Assembly (NCBI RefSeq): GCF_037688875.1
Contig: NZ_JAWDIE010000026.1
Coordinates: forward strand, 1-34,838
Reading direction: 5' to 3'
Length of the DNA: 34,838 bases
Source of the DNA: Amphibiibacter pelophylacis
GTDB lineage: Bacteria; Pseudomonadota; Gammaproteobacteria; Burkholderiales; Burkholderiaceae_C
Position numbers and translations under genes: made by a program. Below, in pieces: positions 1-7,012 of this stretch. How positions within the stretch are numbered: position 1 is the first letter of the stretch; each line of letters begins with the position of its first letter. The notes under the pieces are model-generated. The model was not told the origin of the DNA. It did not search any database and was given only the letters and a program-made list of their open reading frames with translations.

Positions 1-1002
1 CGCCAGGTCAAAGGCCGTGCCGTGGTCGGGGCTGGTGCGCAGGAAGGGCAGGCCCAGCGTGACGTTGACGCCCTGCTCCAGCCCCATATATTTGACCGGG
101 ATCAGGCCCTGGTCGTGGTACATGGCGATGACCACGTCGAACTCGCCGGGGTGCTCGGGCGGCGCGTGGCGGGCGCGCATGAAGACGGTGTCGCCCGCGT
201 AAGGGCCGCTGGCGTCCACCCCGGCGGCGCGGGCGCGGGCGATGGCCGGGGCGATGATGTCCGTTTCCTCATGGCCGAACAGGCCGCCCTCGCCCGCGTG
301 CGGGTTCAGGCCCGCGACGGCGATGCGCGGACGCGCCTGCCCCCACAGCGGCGCGCTGCGGTGCGCCTGCAGGATGGCGTCAAGCACGGCCTCTTCGGTG
401 ACCAGGGCGATGGCCTCGCGCAGCGCAACGTGGACAGTGACCAGCACCGTGCGCAGCGCCTCGTTGGCCAGCATCATGCGCACCGGCAGCGGCGGCAGGT
501 GGCTGTCCGGCTGGGCGTAGCGCGCCAGCATCTCGGTGTGACCGGGGAAGTTCACCCCGGCGCGGGCCAGCGCCTCCTTGTGGATGGGCGCGGTGACCAG
601 CGCCTGCGCCGTGCCGTCCAGGCAAAGCTGGACCCCGGCCGCAATCGCGCGGTGCGCCAGATCGCCCGCCGCGGCGCTGATCTGCCCCCAGGGGCAGGCC
701 GCCAGCAGCGCATCCGGGTGCGGCCACGGGCCGGGCACCGTCCAGACAGGCACCTGATGCGGCGCCAGCCCTTCCAGCGCGGCAGCGCCTTCGCCGGGTG
801 TCCAGTCCAGCAGGCGCAGCGCCGCCAGGGCGGCGTCGCCGGGGTGGGCCCCGCACAGCGCGTCCAGCGCCCGCTGCATCACGGCACGGTGGCCCAGCAC
901 CACGCCACGCGGCACCGCGCCCCGCGCCCACGCCTGCAGGATGGTTTCGGGGCCGATGCCGCAGGCGTCGCCCTGGGTGATGGCGATGAGGGGGGCGGTC
1001 AT
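1..1002 (-). CDS. pdxA: 4-hydroxythreonine-4-phosphate dehydrogenase PdxA (3' end outside window)
   Basis: PdxA oxidises 4-phosphohydroxy-L-threonine with NAD in the cytoplasmic DXP-dependent route to pyridoxal 5'-phosphate. The first 334 codons are present. The N-terminus reads MTAPLIAITQGDACGIGPET, a variant of the family GDPxGIGPE signature. Further on come the LNPHAGEGGLFGHEE block, the MYHDQGLIPVKY block and, at the window edge, the SPDHGTAFDLA block, so only the C-terminal tail is missing. The histidines of these blocks are the expected metal ligands. The ATG at 1002 overlaps the stop of the upstream DUF4268 gene as ATGA, and a GAAGG sequence lies about 10 bases before it, inside the 15-bp repeat 1002-1016. 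It is therefore probably co-transcribed with the Nif3-like gene. A PdxA2-type paralogue is possible but less likely. Confidence 0.93.
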   Translation of the reverse strand, partial: MTAPLIAITQGDACGIGPETILQAWARGAVPRGVVLGHRAVMQRALDALCGAHPGDAALAALRLLDWTPGEGAAALEGLAPHQVPVWTVPGPWPHPDALLAACPWGQISAAAGDLAHRAIAAGVQLCLDGTAQALVTAPIHKEALARAGVNFPGHTEMLARYAQPDSHLPPLPVRMMLANEALRTVLVTVHVALREAIALVTEEAVLDAILQAHRSAPLWGQARPRIAVAGLNPHAGEGGLFGHEETDIIAPAIARARAAGVDASGPYAGDTVFMRARHAPPEHPGEFDVVIAMYHDQGLIPVKYMGLEQGVNVTLGLPFLRTSPDHGTAFDLA

Positions 1003-1946
1003 GCCAGGGCCTTCACTCGGGGGCGAAACACTGTCGTCATGCGCAACCCTGCGTCTTCCAGCCAAGCGAAGTAGGTGGGCCAGCGCTCGGAAGCATCCAG
1101 CGGCGAATCAGGGCGAATCTGACGGATGCGGCAGGCGTGACCATCCGGCAACTCCAGCCAGTCCAGGGTCACGCCAAGTTCGGATTCAATCGCCTCGCGT
1201 TGTGCCAGCAACTGGGCAAACATCTGTTTGGAGTTGCTGTGATCGATGTAAACCTCCATGCCGACCCGGTTTTCTCGGGTGTGCAGCGTGGCCACCAGGT
1301 GAATGCCCGACCGGCCCAGCGCGATGTTGGTCCAGTGCTGCGGCAGGGGTTTTTGCGTGCGCAGGCCCGACGATTTGGCCTGCAGCCACGCCGTCCAGTC
1401 GGTCCAGAACTGGAGCTGACGCTGTTTGGTGGGTGTCATGTTGACCGCCACCCGGGCATTCTGCTGGCCCGTCTTGGCCCAGTCATTGGGCCGCACGACC
1501 ACATTGAAGCTGGGCGCCATGGGCGATTCGCCAATGCGCCAGAGCTCGATTTCGACCGCGAAAAAATCCAGCTCATCCGTGGTGTGCTGGTTGAGGAACT
1601 CCAGCGCGGCCACATGCTCGGTGCGGAAGGATTCAGCCACCCAGATGACCTTGCGGGCCCCCACCCCCGCCGCGTAGGTCAGGACCTGACCCAGGTGCGA
1701 GTGGTTGGTTTTCTCCAGCTGGTTTTCAATAATGACCTGACCCGCACTGTCCGAGGCCAGGATATCGACCTTGAAATCACTCACCGGGTGCTCGGTCCCG
1801 ACCAGCTCCAGCTCGTCCAGGGCCAGGGCTTCGGCCAGCAGTGCCAGATTGCCGGTCTGCGCCAGCCAGGGGGTGAATTCCCCGGCCTCGTGCGCCCAGG
1901 CGCGGCGCAGGGGGATGCGCTCAAGTCGGCCCAAAGTTGGTTTCAT
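999..1946 (-). CDS. DUF4268 protein with N-terminal PD-(D/E)XK nuclease-like domain
   Basis: 315 residues. An N-terminal segment (about residues 45-105) has the look of a restriction-endonuclease fold: D61 in FKVDILA, then VIIENQLEKTNHSHLGQ with E74 and Q76 as the E-x-Q/K pair. The C-terminal half (about 175-315) matches the DUF4268 pattern: a KPLPQHW block, GRSGIHLVATLHTRENRVGMEVYI, and a RPRVKAL end. No activity is proven; solo DUF4268 proteins are usually annotated only by domain. The ATG at 1946 is chosen because AGGAG sits 7 bases upstream; a GTG at 1970 would add eight residues and overlap the Nif3 stop. The gene is visibly lower in G+C than its neighbours and splits what looks like a nif3-pdxA pair. 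A 15-bp direct repeat (1002-1016 and 1956-1970) bounds it. Acquisition by transfer is inferred. Confidence 0.85.
   Translation of the reverse strand: MKPTLGRLERIPLRRAWAHEAGEFTPWLAQTGNLALLAEALALDELELVGTEHPVSDFKVDILASDSAGQVIIENQLEKTNHSHLGQVLTYAAGVGARKVIWVAESFRTEHVAALEFLNQHTTDELDFFAVEIELWRIGESPMAPSFNVVVRPNDWAKTGQQNARVAVNMTPTKQRQLQFWTDWTAWLQAKSSGLRTQKPLPQHWTNIALGRSGIHLVATLHTRENRVGMEVYIDHSNSKQMFAQLLAQREAIESELGVTLDWLELPDGHACRIRQIRPDSPLDASERWPTYFAWLEDAGLRMTTVFRPRVKALA
1002..1016. repeat. 15-bp direct repeat, copy at pdxA junction
   Basis: TGCCAGGGCCTTCAC, identical to 1956-1970 and exactly 954 bp away. On the minus strand it encodes the last codons of the DUF4268 gene (VKALA) and supplies the GAAGG ribosome site of pdxA. 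Confidence 0.9.
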
Positions 1947-1955
1947 CTTTGCTCC

Positions 1956-1970
1956 TGCCAGGGCCTTCAC
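1956..1970. repeat. 15-bp direct repeat, copy at Nif3 junction
   Basis: TGCCAGGGCCTTCAC, identical to 1002-1016. On the minus strand it overlaps the Nif3 stop codon and ends just before the AGGAG of the DUF4268 gene. Two bases further out (TC before one mismatch) also agree between the copies. Confidence 0.9.
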
Positions 1971-2800
1971 GCCGGATTCGGCACATCAATGAAGGTATGC
2001 CGCAGCCCCAGCTGCTGCGCGATATGGTCGCCCAGGGCCTGGACGCCGTCGCGTTCGGTGGCGTGGTGGCCGGCGGCGAGGTAGGCCACGCCGGTTTCGC
2101 GGGCGTAGTGCGCCTGGGGCTCGGAGATTTCTCCGGTGATGTAAGCGTCGGCTCCGGCGGCGATGGCGGCTTCGAAAAAGCCCTGGGCGCCGCCTGTGCA
2201 CCAGGCGATGCGGCGCAGCGGGCGCCCGTCGCCCGGCACGACGGCGATGGCGCGGCGGCCGGGGTGATCCAGGCGGGTGTCGCAGCGGCGGGCCAGATCG
2301 TCCAGGGTCAGGGGCGATTCCGGCTGGCTCCACCAGCCCAGATCGTTCTCGCCAAAGCGGCCCTGATCCTGCGGCGCGGTGTGCGGCGTCCACAGACCCA
2401 GGCGCAGACCCAGGCGCGCGTTGTTGCCCAGCAGCGGGTGGGCGTCTAGCGGCAGGTGGTAGGCGAAGAGGTTGAGATCCGCCCCCAGCAGCGCCGCCAG
2501 GCGGGCTTTCATCCAGCCGGTGACGCGGCCGTCCTGCCCGCGCCAGAACAGGCCGTGGTGGACGATCAGCGCATCCGCGCCCGCCGCAAGGGCCGCTTCA
2601 ACCATCGCCAGGCTGGCCGTCACGCCGGTGACGATGTGGCCGATCGTCCCGCGTCCCTCGACCTGCAGACCATTCGGGCCATAATCCCTGTACAGATGGG
2701 GGCTCAGCAGGGCGTCCAGACTGGCCTGCAGCTCCTGGCGGTTGACGGTGGCGGCCCCGGCAGCGGGGGCGTGACGGACGGTGGGGAGGATCAGGCTCAT
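1967..2800 (-). CDS. Nif3-like dinuclear metal center hexameric protein
   Basis: 277 residues of the Nif3 / YbgI / DUF34 family, cytoplasmic proteins with a two-metal site and an unsettled cellular role (often mislabelled GTP cyclohydrolase I type 2). Visible hallmarks are YGPNGLQVEG near the N-terminus, DALIVHHGLFW with the metal-binding HH pair, AYHLPLDAHP, the central GGAQGFFEAAIAAGADAYITGE block and the C-terminal LAAGHHATERDGVQALG block with the remaining histidine and glutamate ligands. The length is normal for the short form. The start is uncertain: ATG at 2800 or ATG at 2811, neither with a good ribosome site, and the first ~20 residues look unconserved. It is divergent from the HtrA gene with almost no spacer and heads an operon with the DUF4268 gene and pdxA. 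Confidence 0.92.
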   Translation of the reverse strand: MSLILPTVRHAPAAGAATVNRQELQASLDALLSPHLYRDYGPNGLQVEGRGTIGHIVTGVTASLAMVEAALAAGADALIVHHGLFWRGQDGRVTGWMKARLAALLGADLNLFAYHLPLDAHPLLGNNARLGLRLGLWTPHTAPQDQGRFGENDLGWWSQPESPLTLDDLARRCDTRLDHPGRRAIAVVPGDGRPLRRIAWCTGGAQGFFEAAIAAGADAYITGEISEPQAHYARETGVAYLAAGHHATERDGVQALGDHIAQQLGLRHTFIDVPNPA

Positions 2801-2813
2801 TTCAGGCTCATTC

Positions 2814-4091
2814 ATGCGCAAACACTGGCTTTTATTCTCCCAGTTTGTCACGCTTTTGCTGGCACTGGTCTTTGTCATCGCGACCTTCAAGCCGTATTGG
2901 CTGGAGCGCTCGGTGGCCCCGCAGGCGCAGGTCCGCACCCCGGCGGGCGCCGCGCCGGACAGCCTGGCGCTGTCGGCGCGCGTGGCCAGCCCGGCCGTGG
3001 TGTCCATCACCGCCAGCCAGATCGACGAGAAATCGGCCGCAGCCAGCGACGAGTGGCAGCGCTTTTTCAACGATGGCGGTGACAGCGCCGAATCGGGCCT
3101 GGGCTCGGGTGTCATCGTGGACAGCAGCGGCGTCATCCTGACCAACAACCACGTCGTCGAGAACACCAACGACATCCAGGTCCAGCTGGCCGATGGCCGC
3201 CGCGCCCGCGCGCGCATCGTCGGCACCGACCCCGACACCGATCTGGCCGTGCTGCGCATTGATCTGGACAAGCTTCCCACCATCCAGTGGGGCCGCCCGA
3301 GCGAGCTGGCCGTGGGTGACACGGTGCTGGCCATCGGCAACCCCTTCGGTGTGGGGCTGACGGTCACGTCGGGCATCGTCAGCGCGCTGGGGCGCAATCA
3401 CCTGGGGCTGTCCACCTTCGAGAACTTCATCCAGACGGATGCGGCCATCAACCCCGGCAACTCGGGCGGTGCGCTGGTCGATGGCCAGGGGCAGCTGGTG
3501 GGCATCAACACCGCGATCTATTCGCAGTCGGGCGGCAGCCTGGGGATAGGCTTTGCGATTTCGGCCGATACGGCGCGCCAGGTGCTGGACAGCATCGTCA
3601 AGACCGGCAAGGTCACACGCGGCTGGATGGGCGTCGAGCCCGTGGATCCCAGCGAAGTGATGGCCAAAAGCCTGAATCTGCCCTGGAAAAAGGGCGTGCT
3701 GATCGGGGGCGTGATGCGCGGCAGCCCGGCCGAGCAGGCGGGCATCCAGCCGGGCGATTTCCTGCAGCGCCTGGGCGATCAGGCCGTGACCGACACCACC
3801 TCGCTGCTGGACACGGTGGCCCGCATCAAGCCCGGCACCAGCGTGAGTGTGACGCTGCTGCGCGAAGGCCAATCGATCGAGCTGACCCTGACGGTGCGGG
3901 CCCGACCGGCGCAGCCCGAAGGCCGCCCGGATCCGCGGCAGAAAGCGCCTGATGGCCAGGCAGCCCCGGATGAACCCAGCGCCGAACCCGGCAGCGCTGA
4001 AGACGCCGGGCCCGAGGACAGCGCCCCGGACGACGGCGGTGAAAGCGACGGCCCGGGAACCGATATGCCGGTGCCGGAATCCACGTCCTGA
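2814..4091 (+). CDS. DegS/HtrA-type trypsin-like serine protease with PDZ domain
   Basis: 425 residues. An N-terminal uncleaved anchor (residues about 5-28, WLLFSQFVTLLLALVFVIATF) places the protease in the periplasm tethered to the inner membrane, as in DegS. The trypsin-like domain carries the full triad: H113 in TNNHVVEN, D143 in DPDTDLAVL and S217 in NPGNSGGAL. One PDZ domain covers about 266-360 (WMGVEP through VTLLREG), with a SPAEQAGIQPGD core. Oddly, the last ~64 residues are a Pro/Asp/Glu/Gly-rich, presumably disordered acidic tail. Family knowledge suggests a role in envelope stress or protein quality control; a sigma-E-activating role is not shown here. The start at 2814 fits the anchor; its promoter must lie inside nif3. 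An M48 protease follows after 39 bases. Confidence 0.93.
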   Translation: MRKHWLLFSQFVTLLLALVFVIATFKPYWLERSVAPQAQVRTPAGAAPDSLALSARVASPAVVSITASQIDEKSAAASDEWQRFFNDGGDSAESGLGSGVIVDSSGVILTNNHVVENTNDIQVQLADGRRARARIVGTDPDTDLAVLRIDLDKLPTIQWGRPSELAVGDTVLAIGNPFGVGLTVTSGIVSALGRNHLGLSTFENFIQTDAAINPGNSGGALVDGQGQLVGINTAIYSQSGGSLGIGFAISADTARQVLDSIVKTGKVTRGWMGVEPVDPSEVMAKSLNLPWKKGVLIGGVMRGSPAEQAGIQPGDFLQRLGDQAVTDTTSLLDTVARIKPGTSVSVTLLREGQSIELTLTVRARPAQPEGRPDPRQKAPDGQAAPDEPSAEPGSAEDAGPEDSAPDDGGESDGPGTDMPVPESTS

Positions 4092-4130
4092 TTTCTCACC
4101 CTTTTCCCTTTTTCTGGCAGGAGACCTCCC

Positions 4131-5114
4131 ATGCGCCGCTCTTCCCCTGAAACCGGTTCTTTCAACGAACAGGCCGAGATTGCCCTGCCCGAATCGGTGC
4201 AGCGCCGCCGCCAGGGCTGCTGTGACGCCCAGCGCAGCCAGCGCCGCCGCCTGAGCGCCGCGCTGGCCGGAGCGCCCGTCTACGCCCTGCTGGGCGGCTG
4301 CGCCGCGCCGCAGGTGGCGAAGGCGCAGGGTCAGGACCAGCCGCAGGATGCGGGCGGGGTGGGCGTGGGCGGCAATTCGGCTTTCACCGGCCTCGTGCCC
4401 GCCGAAGAGGTCGAAGCCGCCGCCGCGCAGGAGTTTGAAAAGCTCAAGCGCGACGCCGCTGCACAAAACGCGCTGGCCCCGGCCAGCCACCCGCAGATGC
4501 AGCGCCTGCGCTACATCGCGCAGCGCCTGATCCCGCAGGGCACGCAGTGGAACCCGCGCGCCAGCCAGTGGCGCTGGGAGGTGATCCTGGTTGGCTCGCC
4601 AGAGCTGAACGCCTTTTGCATGCCGGGCGGCAAAATCTGTTTCTTCCACGGCATCCTGAGCAAGCTGCGCCTGAGCGACGCCGAAGTCGCGACCATCATG
4701 GGCCACGAAATGGCGCACGCGCTGCGCGAGCATTCGCGCGAGCAGATGGGCAAGCAGGCCGCCACCAACGCGGGCATCAACCTGCTCAGCCAGGTGCTGG
4801 GCCTGGGCCAGGCGGGCAACACACTGCTGGGTCTGGGCGGGCAGCTGCTGTCGCTGCGCTTCAGCCGCGACGACGAGCGCGACGCCGATCTGGTCGGGCT
4901 GGAAGTCTCCAGCCGCTCGGGTTACGCGCCGCAGGCCGCTGTGCAGCTGTGGCAGAAAATGATCGCGGCTGGCAGCGGCGGCGGCGTGCCTTTCCTGTCC
5001 ACGCACCCCTCGGGCCCGGACCGCATTCGCAGCCTGGAAGGCGCCATCCCCAAAGTCCAGGGCCTGTACAACCGGGCCGACAAACCCGCCCGCCAGTTCC
5101 CCGTCGCCACCTGA
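4131..5114 (+). CDS. M48 family metalloprotease, probable lipoprotein
   Basis: 327 residues. The zinc protease signature is GHEMAHALREHS (H192, E193, H196), and the third ligand is probably E249 in the ERDADLVGLE block, as in the periplasmic BepA/Oma1/LoiP branch of M48. Those proteins degrade or help assemble outer-membrane proteins. A hydrophobic stretch ending in LLGGC (Cys57) looks like a lipobox, preceded by an Arg-rich QRSQRRR segment. This puts about 40 polar residues before the signal, longer than usual. The ATG at 4131 has AGGAG 7 bases upstream; an in-frame GTG at 4197 would shorten the N-terminus but lacks that site. It sits 39 bases after the HtrA gene and is probably in the same operon. 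Confidence 0.92.
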   Translation: MRRSSPETGSFNEQAEIALPESVQRRRQGCCDAQRSQRRRLSAALAGAPVYALLGGCAAPQVAKAQGQDQPQDAGGVGVGGNSAFTGLVPAEEVEAAAAQEFEKLKRDAAAQNALAPASHPQMQRLRYIAQRLIPQGTQWNPRASQWRWEVILVGSPELNAFCMPGGKICFFHGILSKLRLSDAEVATIMGHEMAHALREHSREQMGKQAATNAGINLLSQVLGLGQAGNTLLGLGGQLLSLRFSRDDERDADLVGLEVSSRSGYAPQAAVQLWQKMIAAGSGGGVPFLSTHPSGPDRIRSLEGAIPKVQGLYNRADKPARQFPVAT

Positions 5115-5200
5115 CGCTATCCGACGCACGTGGCCCTGGGGCTTACCCTTGGTCAGCAGTTTGCTGTCTCGATTCAGCCGTTTTTTCTGGTTATGCTCGT

Positions 5201-5227
5201 CCTCACCTCAAGTGGGGCTTTTATTTG
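5201..5227 (+). terminator. Rho-independent terminator or leader attenuator before dppA
   Basis: CCTCAC (5201-5206) can pair with GTGGGG (5212-5217) around a five-base loop, with one G-T wobble, and CTTTTATTTG follows. It may end the protease operon, or attenuate the dppA leader, since dppA starts 41 bases later. Confidence 0.5.
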
Positions 5228-5267
5228 TCGCCCTGCTTCATCATTTTTTTTCCTTTTAAGGACAGTC

Positions 5268-6887
5268 ATGACTGCCAAAAACACCCTGTTCCGTCTGAGC
5301 GCCGGTGCCGCGCTGACCGCCCTGAGCCTGATGGCCACCTGCCCGGCCATGGCGCAGGCCAAAGGCACGCTGGTCTACTGCTCGCCCGCCAGCCCGGAAG
5401 GCTTTGACAACGCGCAGTACACCGGCGGTGACACCTTCGACGCCTCGGGCCACGCCCTGTTCAACCGCCTGGTCGAGTTCGAAAACGGCAGCACCAAGGC
5501 CGTTCCTGGCCTGGCCGAGAAGTGGGACATTTCCGCCGACGGAAAAACCGTCACCTTCCATCTGCGCAAGGGCGTGAAGTTCCACACCACCGACTGGTTC
5601 AAGCCCAGCCGCGATTTCAACGCCGACGACGTCGTCTTCACCTTCGACCGCATGGTCAACAAGGACAACGCCTTCAACAAGGCCTACCCGGCGCAGTACC
5701 CCTACGCCTCGGACACCGGCCTGGACGCCAACATCACCAGCATCAAAAAGACCGACGACAGCACCGTGGTCTTCACGCTGAAGCAGCCCGATGCCGATTT
5801 CGTCATCAAGGTCGCCATGCCCTTTGCCAGTATCCAGTCGGCCGAGTATGCCGACCAGCTGGTGAAAGAAGGCAAGGCCAGCCAGATCAACCAGCAGCCC
5901 GTGGGCACCGGCCCCTTCCAGCTGGTGCGCTACCAGAAAGACGCCCAGATCCGCTACAAAGCCAATCCCAGCTACTGGGAAAAAGGCCTGCCCAAGGTGC
6001 AGAACCTGGTGTTCGCCATCACCACCGACCCGTCGGTGCGTTACCAGAAAATGCGCGCCAACGAGTGCCAGATCATGTCCTACCCCCGCCCCAGCGATCT
6101 GGCGGCCATGAAGACCGATTCCAGTCTCAAGGTGCTGACCGCGCCGGGCTTCAACATCGGCTATCTGGGCTACAACACCGAAAAACCCAACCTGAACAAG
6201 CGCGAAGTGCGCGAAGCGCTGGACATGGCCATCAACCGTGACGCCATCATCAAGGCCGTCTACCAGGGCCAGGGCGAAGCCGCCACCAACGCCATCCCGC
6301 CCTCGCTGTTCGGCTACAACAAGGGCCTGAAAAACGCGCCTTACAACCCCGAGAAAGCCAAAGAGCTGCTGGCCAAGGCCGGTCTGCCCAACGGCTTTGA
6401 TCTGACGCTGTGGGCCATGCCGGTGCAGCGCCCCTACAACCCCAACGCCAAGGTGATGGCCGAGATGATCCAGGCCGACTGGGCCAAGATCGGTGTCAAG
6501 GCCAAGATCACCACCTACGAGTGGGGCGAGTACCTCAAGCGCATGAAGGCCGGCGAGCACGACGCGGGCCTGGTCGGCTGGACTGGCGACTACGCGAGCC
6601 CGGACAACTTCCTGGGCGTGCTGCTGACCTGCGAGGCCGTGGGCGGCTCCAACTACGCGCGCTACTGCAACAAAGACTTTGACGCGCTGGTGCTGAAGGC
6701 CCGCACGATCAACGATCAGGCCGAGCGCGCCAAGCTGTACAGCCAGGCGCAGGAAATCTTCAAGAAGGATCTGCCCTGGACGACGATCGCCCACTCTGTG
6801 ACCAACCAGCCCATGCGCAAGGAAGTCAACGGCTTCAAGATCAGCCCGTTTGGTGATTACAGCTTCAAATCGGTTTCCGTGAACTGA
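5268..6887 (+). CDS. dppA: Dipeptide/oligopeptide ABC transporter, periplasmic binding protein
   Basis: 539 residues of the SBP_bac_5 family. The signal peptide is clear: KNTLFRLSAGAALTALSLMA then an AMAQA-type cleavage site near residue 30. The mature start KGTLVYCSPASPEGFDNAQY and the downstream TFHLRKGVKFH, FTFDRMVNKDN, GTGPFQLVRYQKD and GYLGYNTEKP blocks are typical of DppA. It would bind di- or short peptides (heme-carrying relatives exist) and deliver them to DppBC. The ATG at 5268 is preceded by AAGGA with good spacing; the reading frame is open upstream but that part is non-coding leader. A nested hairpin terminator separates it from dppB, a common way to make binding protein in excess of membrane subunits. 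Confidence 0.95.
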   Translation: MTAKNTLFRLSAGAALTALSLMATCPAMAQAKGTLVYCSPASPEGFDNAQYTGGDTFDASGHALFNRLVEFENGSTKAVPGLAEKWDISADGKTVTFHLRKGVKFHTTDWFKPSRDFNADDVVFTFDRMVNKDNAFNKAYPAQYPYASDTGLDANITSIKKTDDSTVVFTLKQPDADFVIKVAMPFASIQSAEYADQLVKEGKASQINQQPVGTGPFQLVRYQKDAQIRYKANPSYWEKGLPKVQNLVFAITTDPSVRYQKMRANECQIMSYPRPSDLAAMKTDSSLKVLTAPGFNIGYLGYNTEKPNLNKREVREALDMAINRDAIIKAVYQGQGEAATNAIPPSLFGYNKGLKNAPYNPEKAKELLAKAGLPNGFDLTLWAMPVQRPYNPNAKVMAEMIQADWAKIGVKAKITTYEWGEYLKRMKAGEHDAGLVGWTGDYASPDNFLGVLLTCEAVGGSNYARYCNKDFDALVLKARTINDQAERAKLYSQAQEIFKKDLPWTTIAHSVTNQPMRKEVNGFKISPFGDYSFKSVSVN

Positions 6888-6895
6888 GCGCCATG

Positions 6896-6946
6896 AGCCG
6901 CCGCCCCGCTCCGGCCTGCTGGCCGGGTCTGCGGGCGGCGCTTTTT
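6896..6946 (+). terminator. Nested hairpin terminator/attenuator between dppA and dppB
   Basis: The inner stem is CCGGCC-TGCT-GGCCGG (6911-6926). The outer stem pairs 6896-6909 with 6931-6942 allowing two bulged Cs, and TTTT follows directly (6942-6945). Partial read-through would lower dppBCDF relative to dppA. Confidence 0.75.
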
Positions 6947-7012
6947 GTGCTGTCCTGTTTTTTCGCACCCGGGATTTCGGTCTTCGGGTGTTTCAGTCAT
7001 TGAGGCTCGCCC

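Noticed and set aside
22..1074. 350-codon plus-strand ORF opposite pdxA
   Set aside because: Arg/Gly/Ala-rich mirror of a clear PdxA frame. Such shadows are common in G+C-rich DNA.
2832..5129. 765-codon minus-strand ORF across both protease genes
   Set aside because: It is antisense to two proteins with intact catalytic motifs and its translation is low complexity with no family features.
5256..6968. 570-codon minus-strand ORF covering dppA
   Set aside because: Complete antisense shadow of dppA; Val/Gly/His-rich, no recognisable domain.
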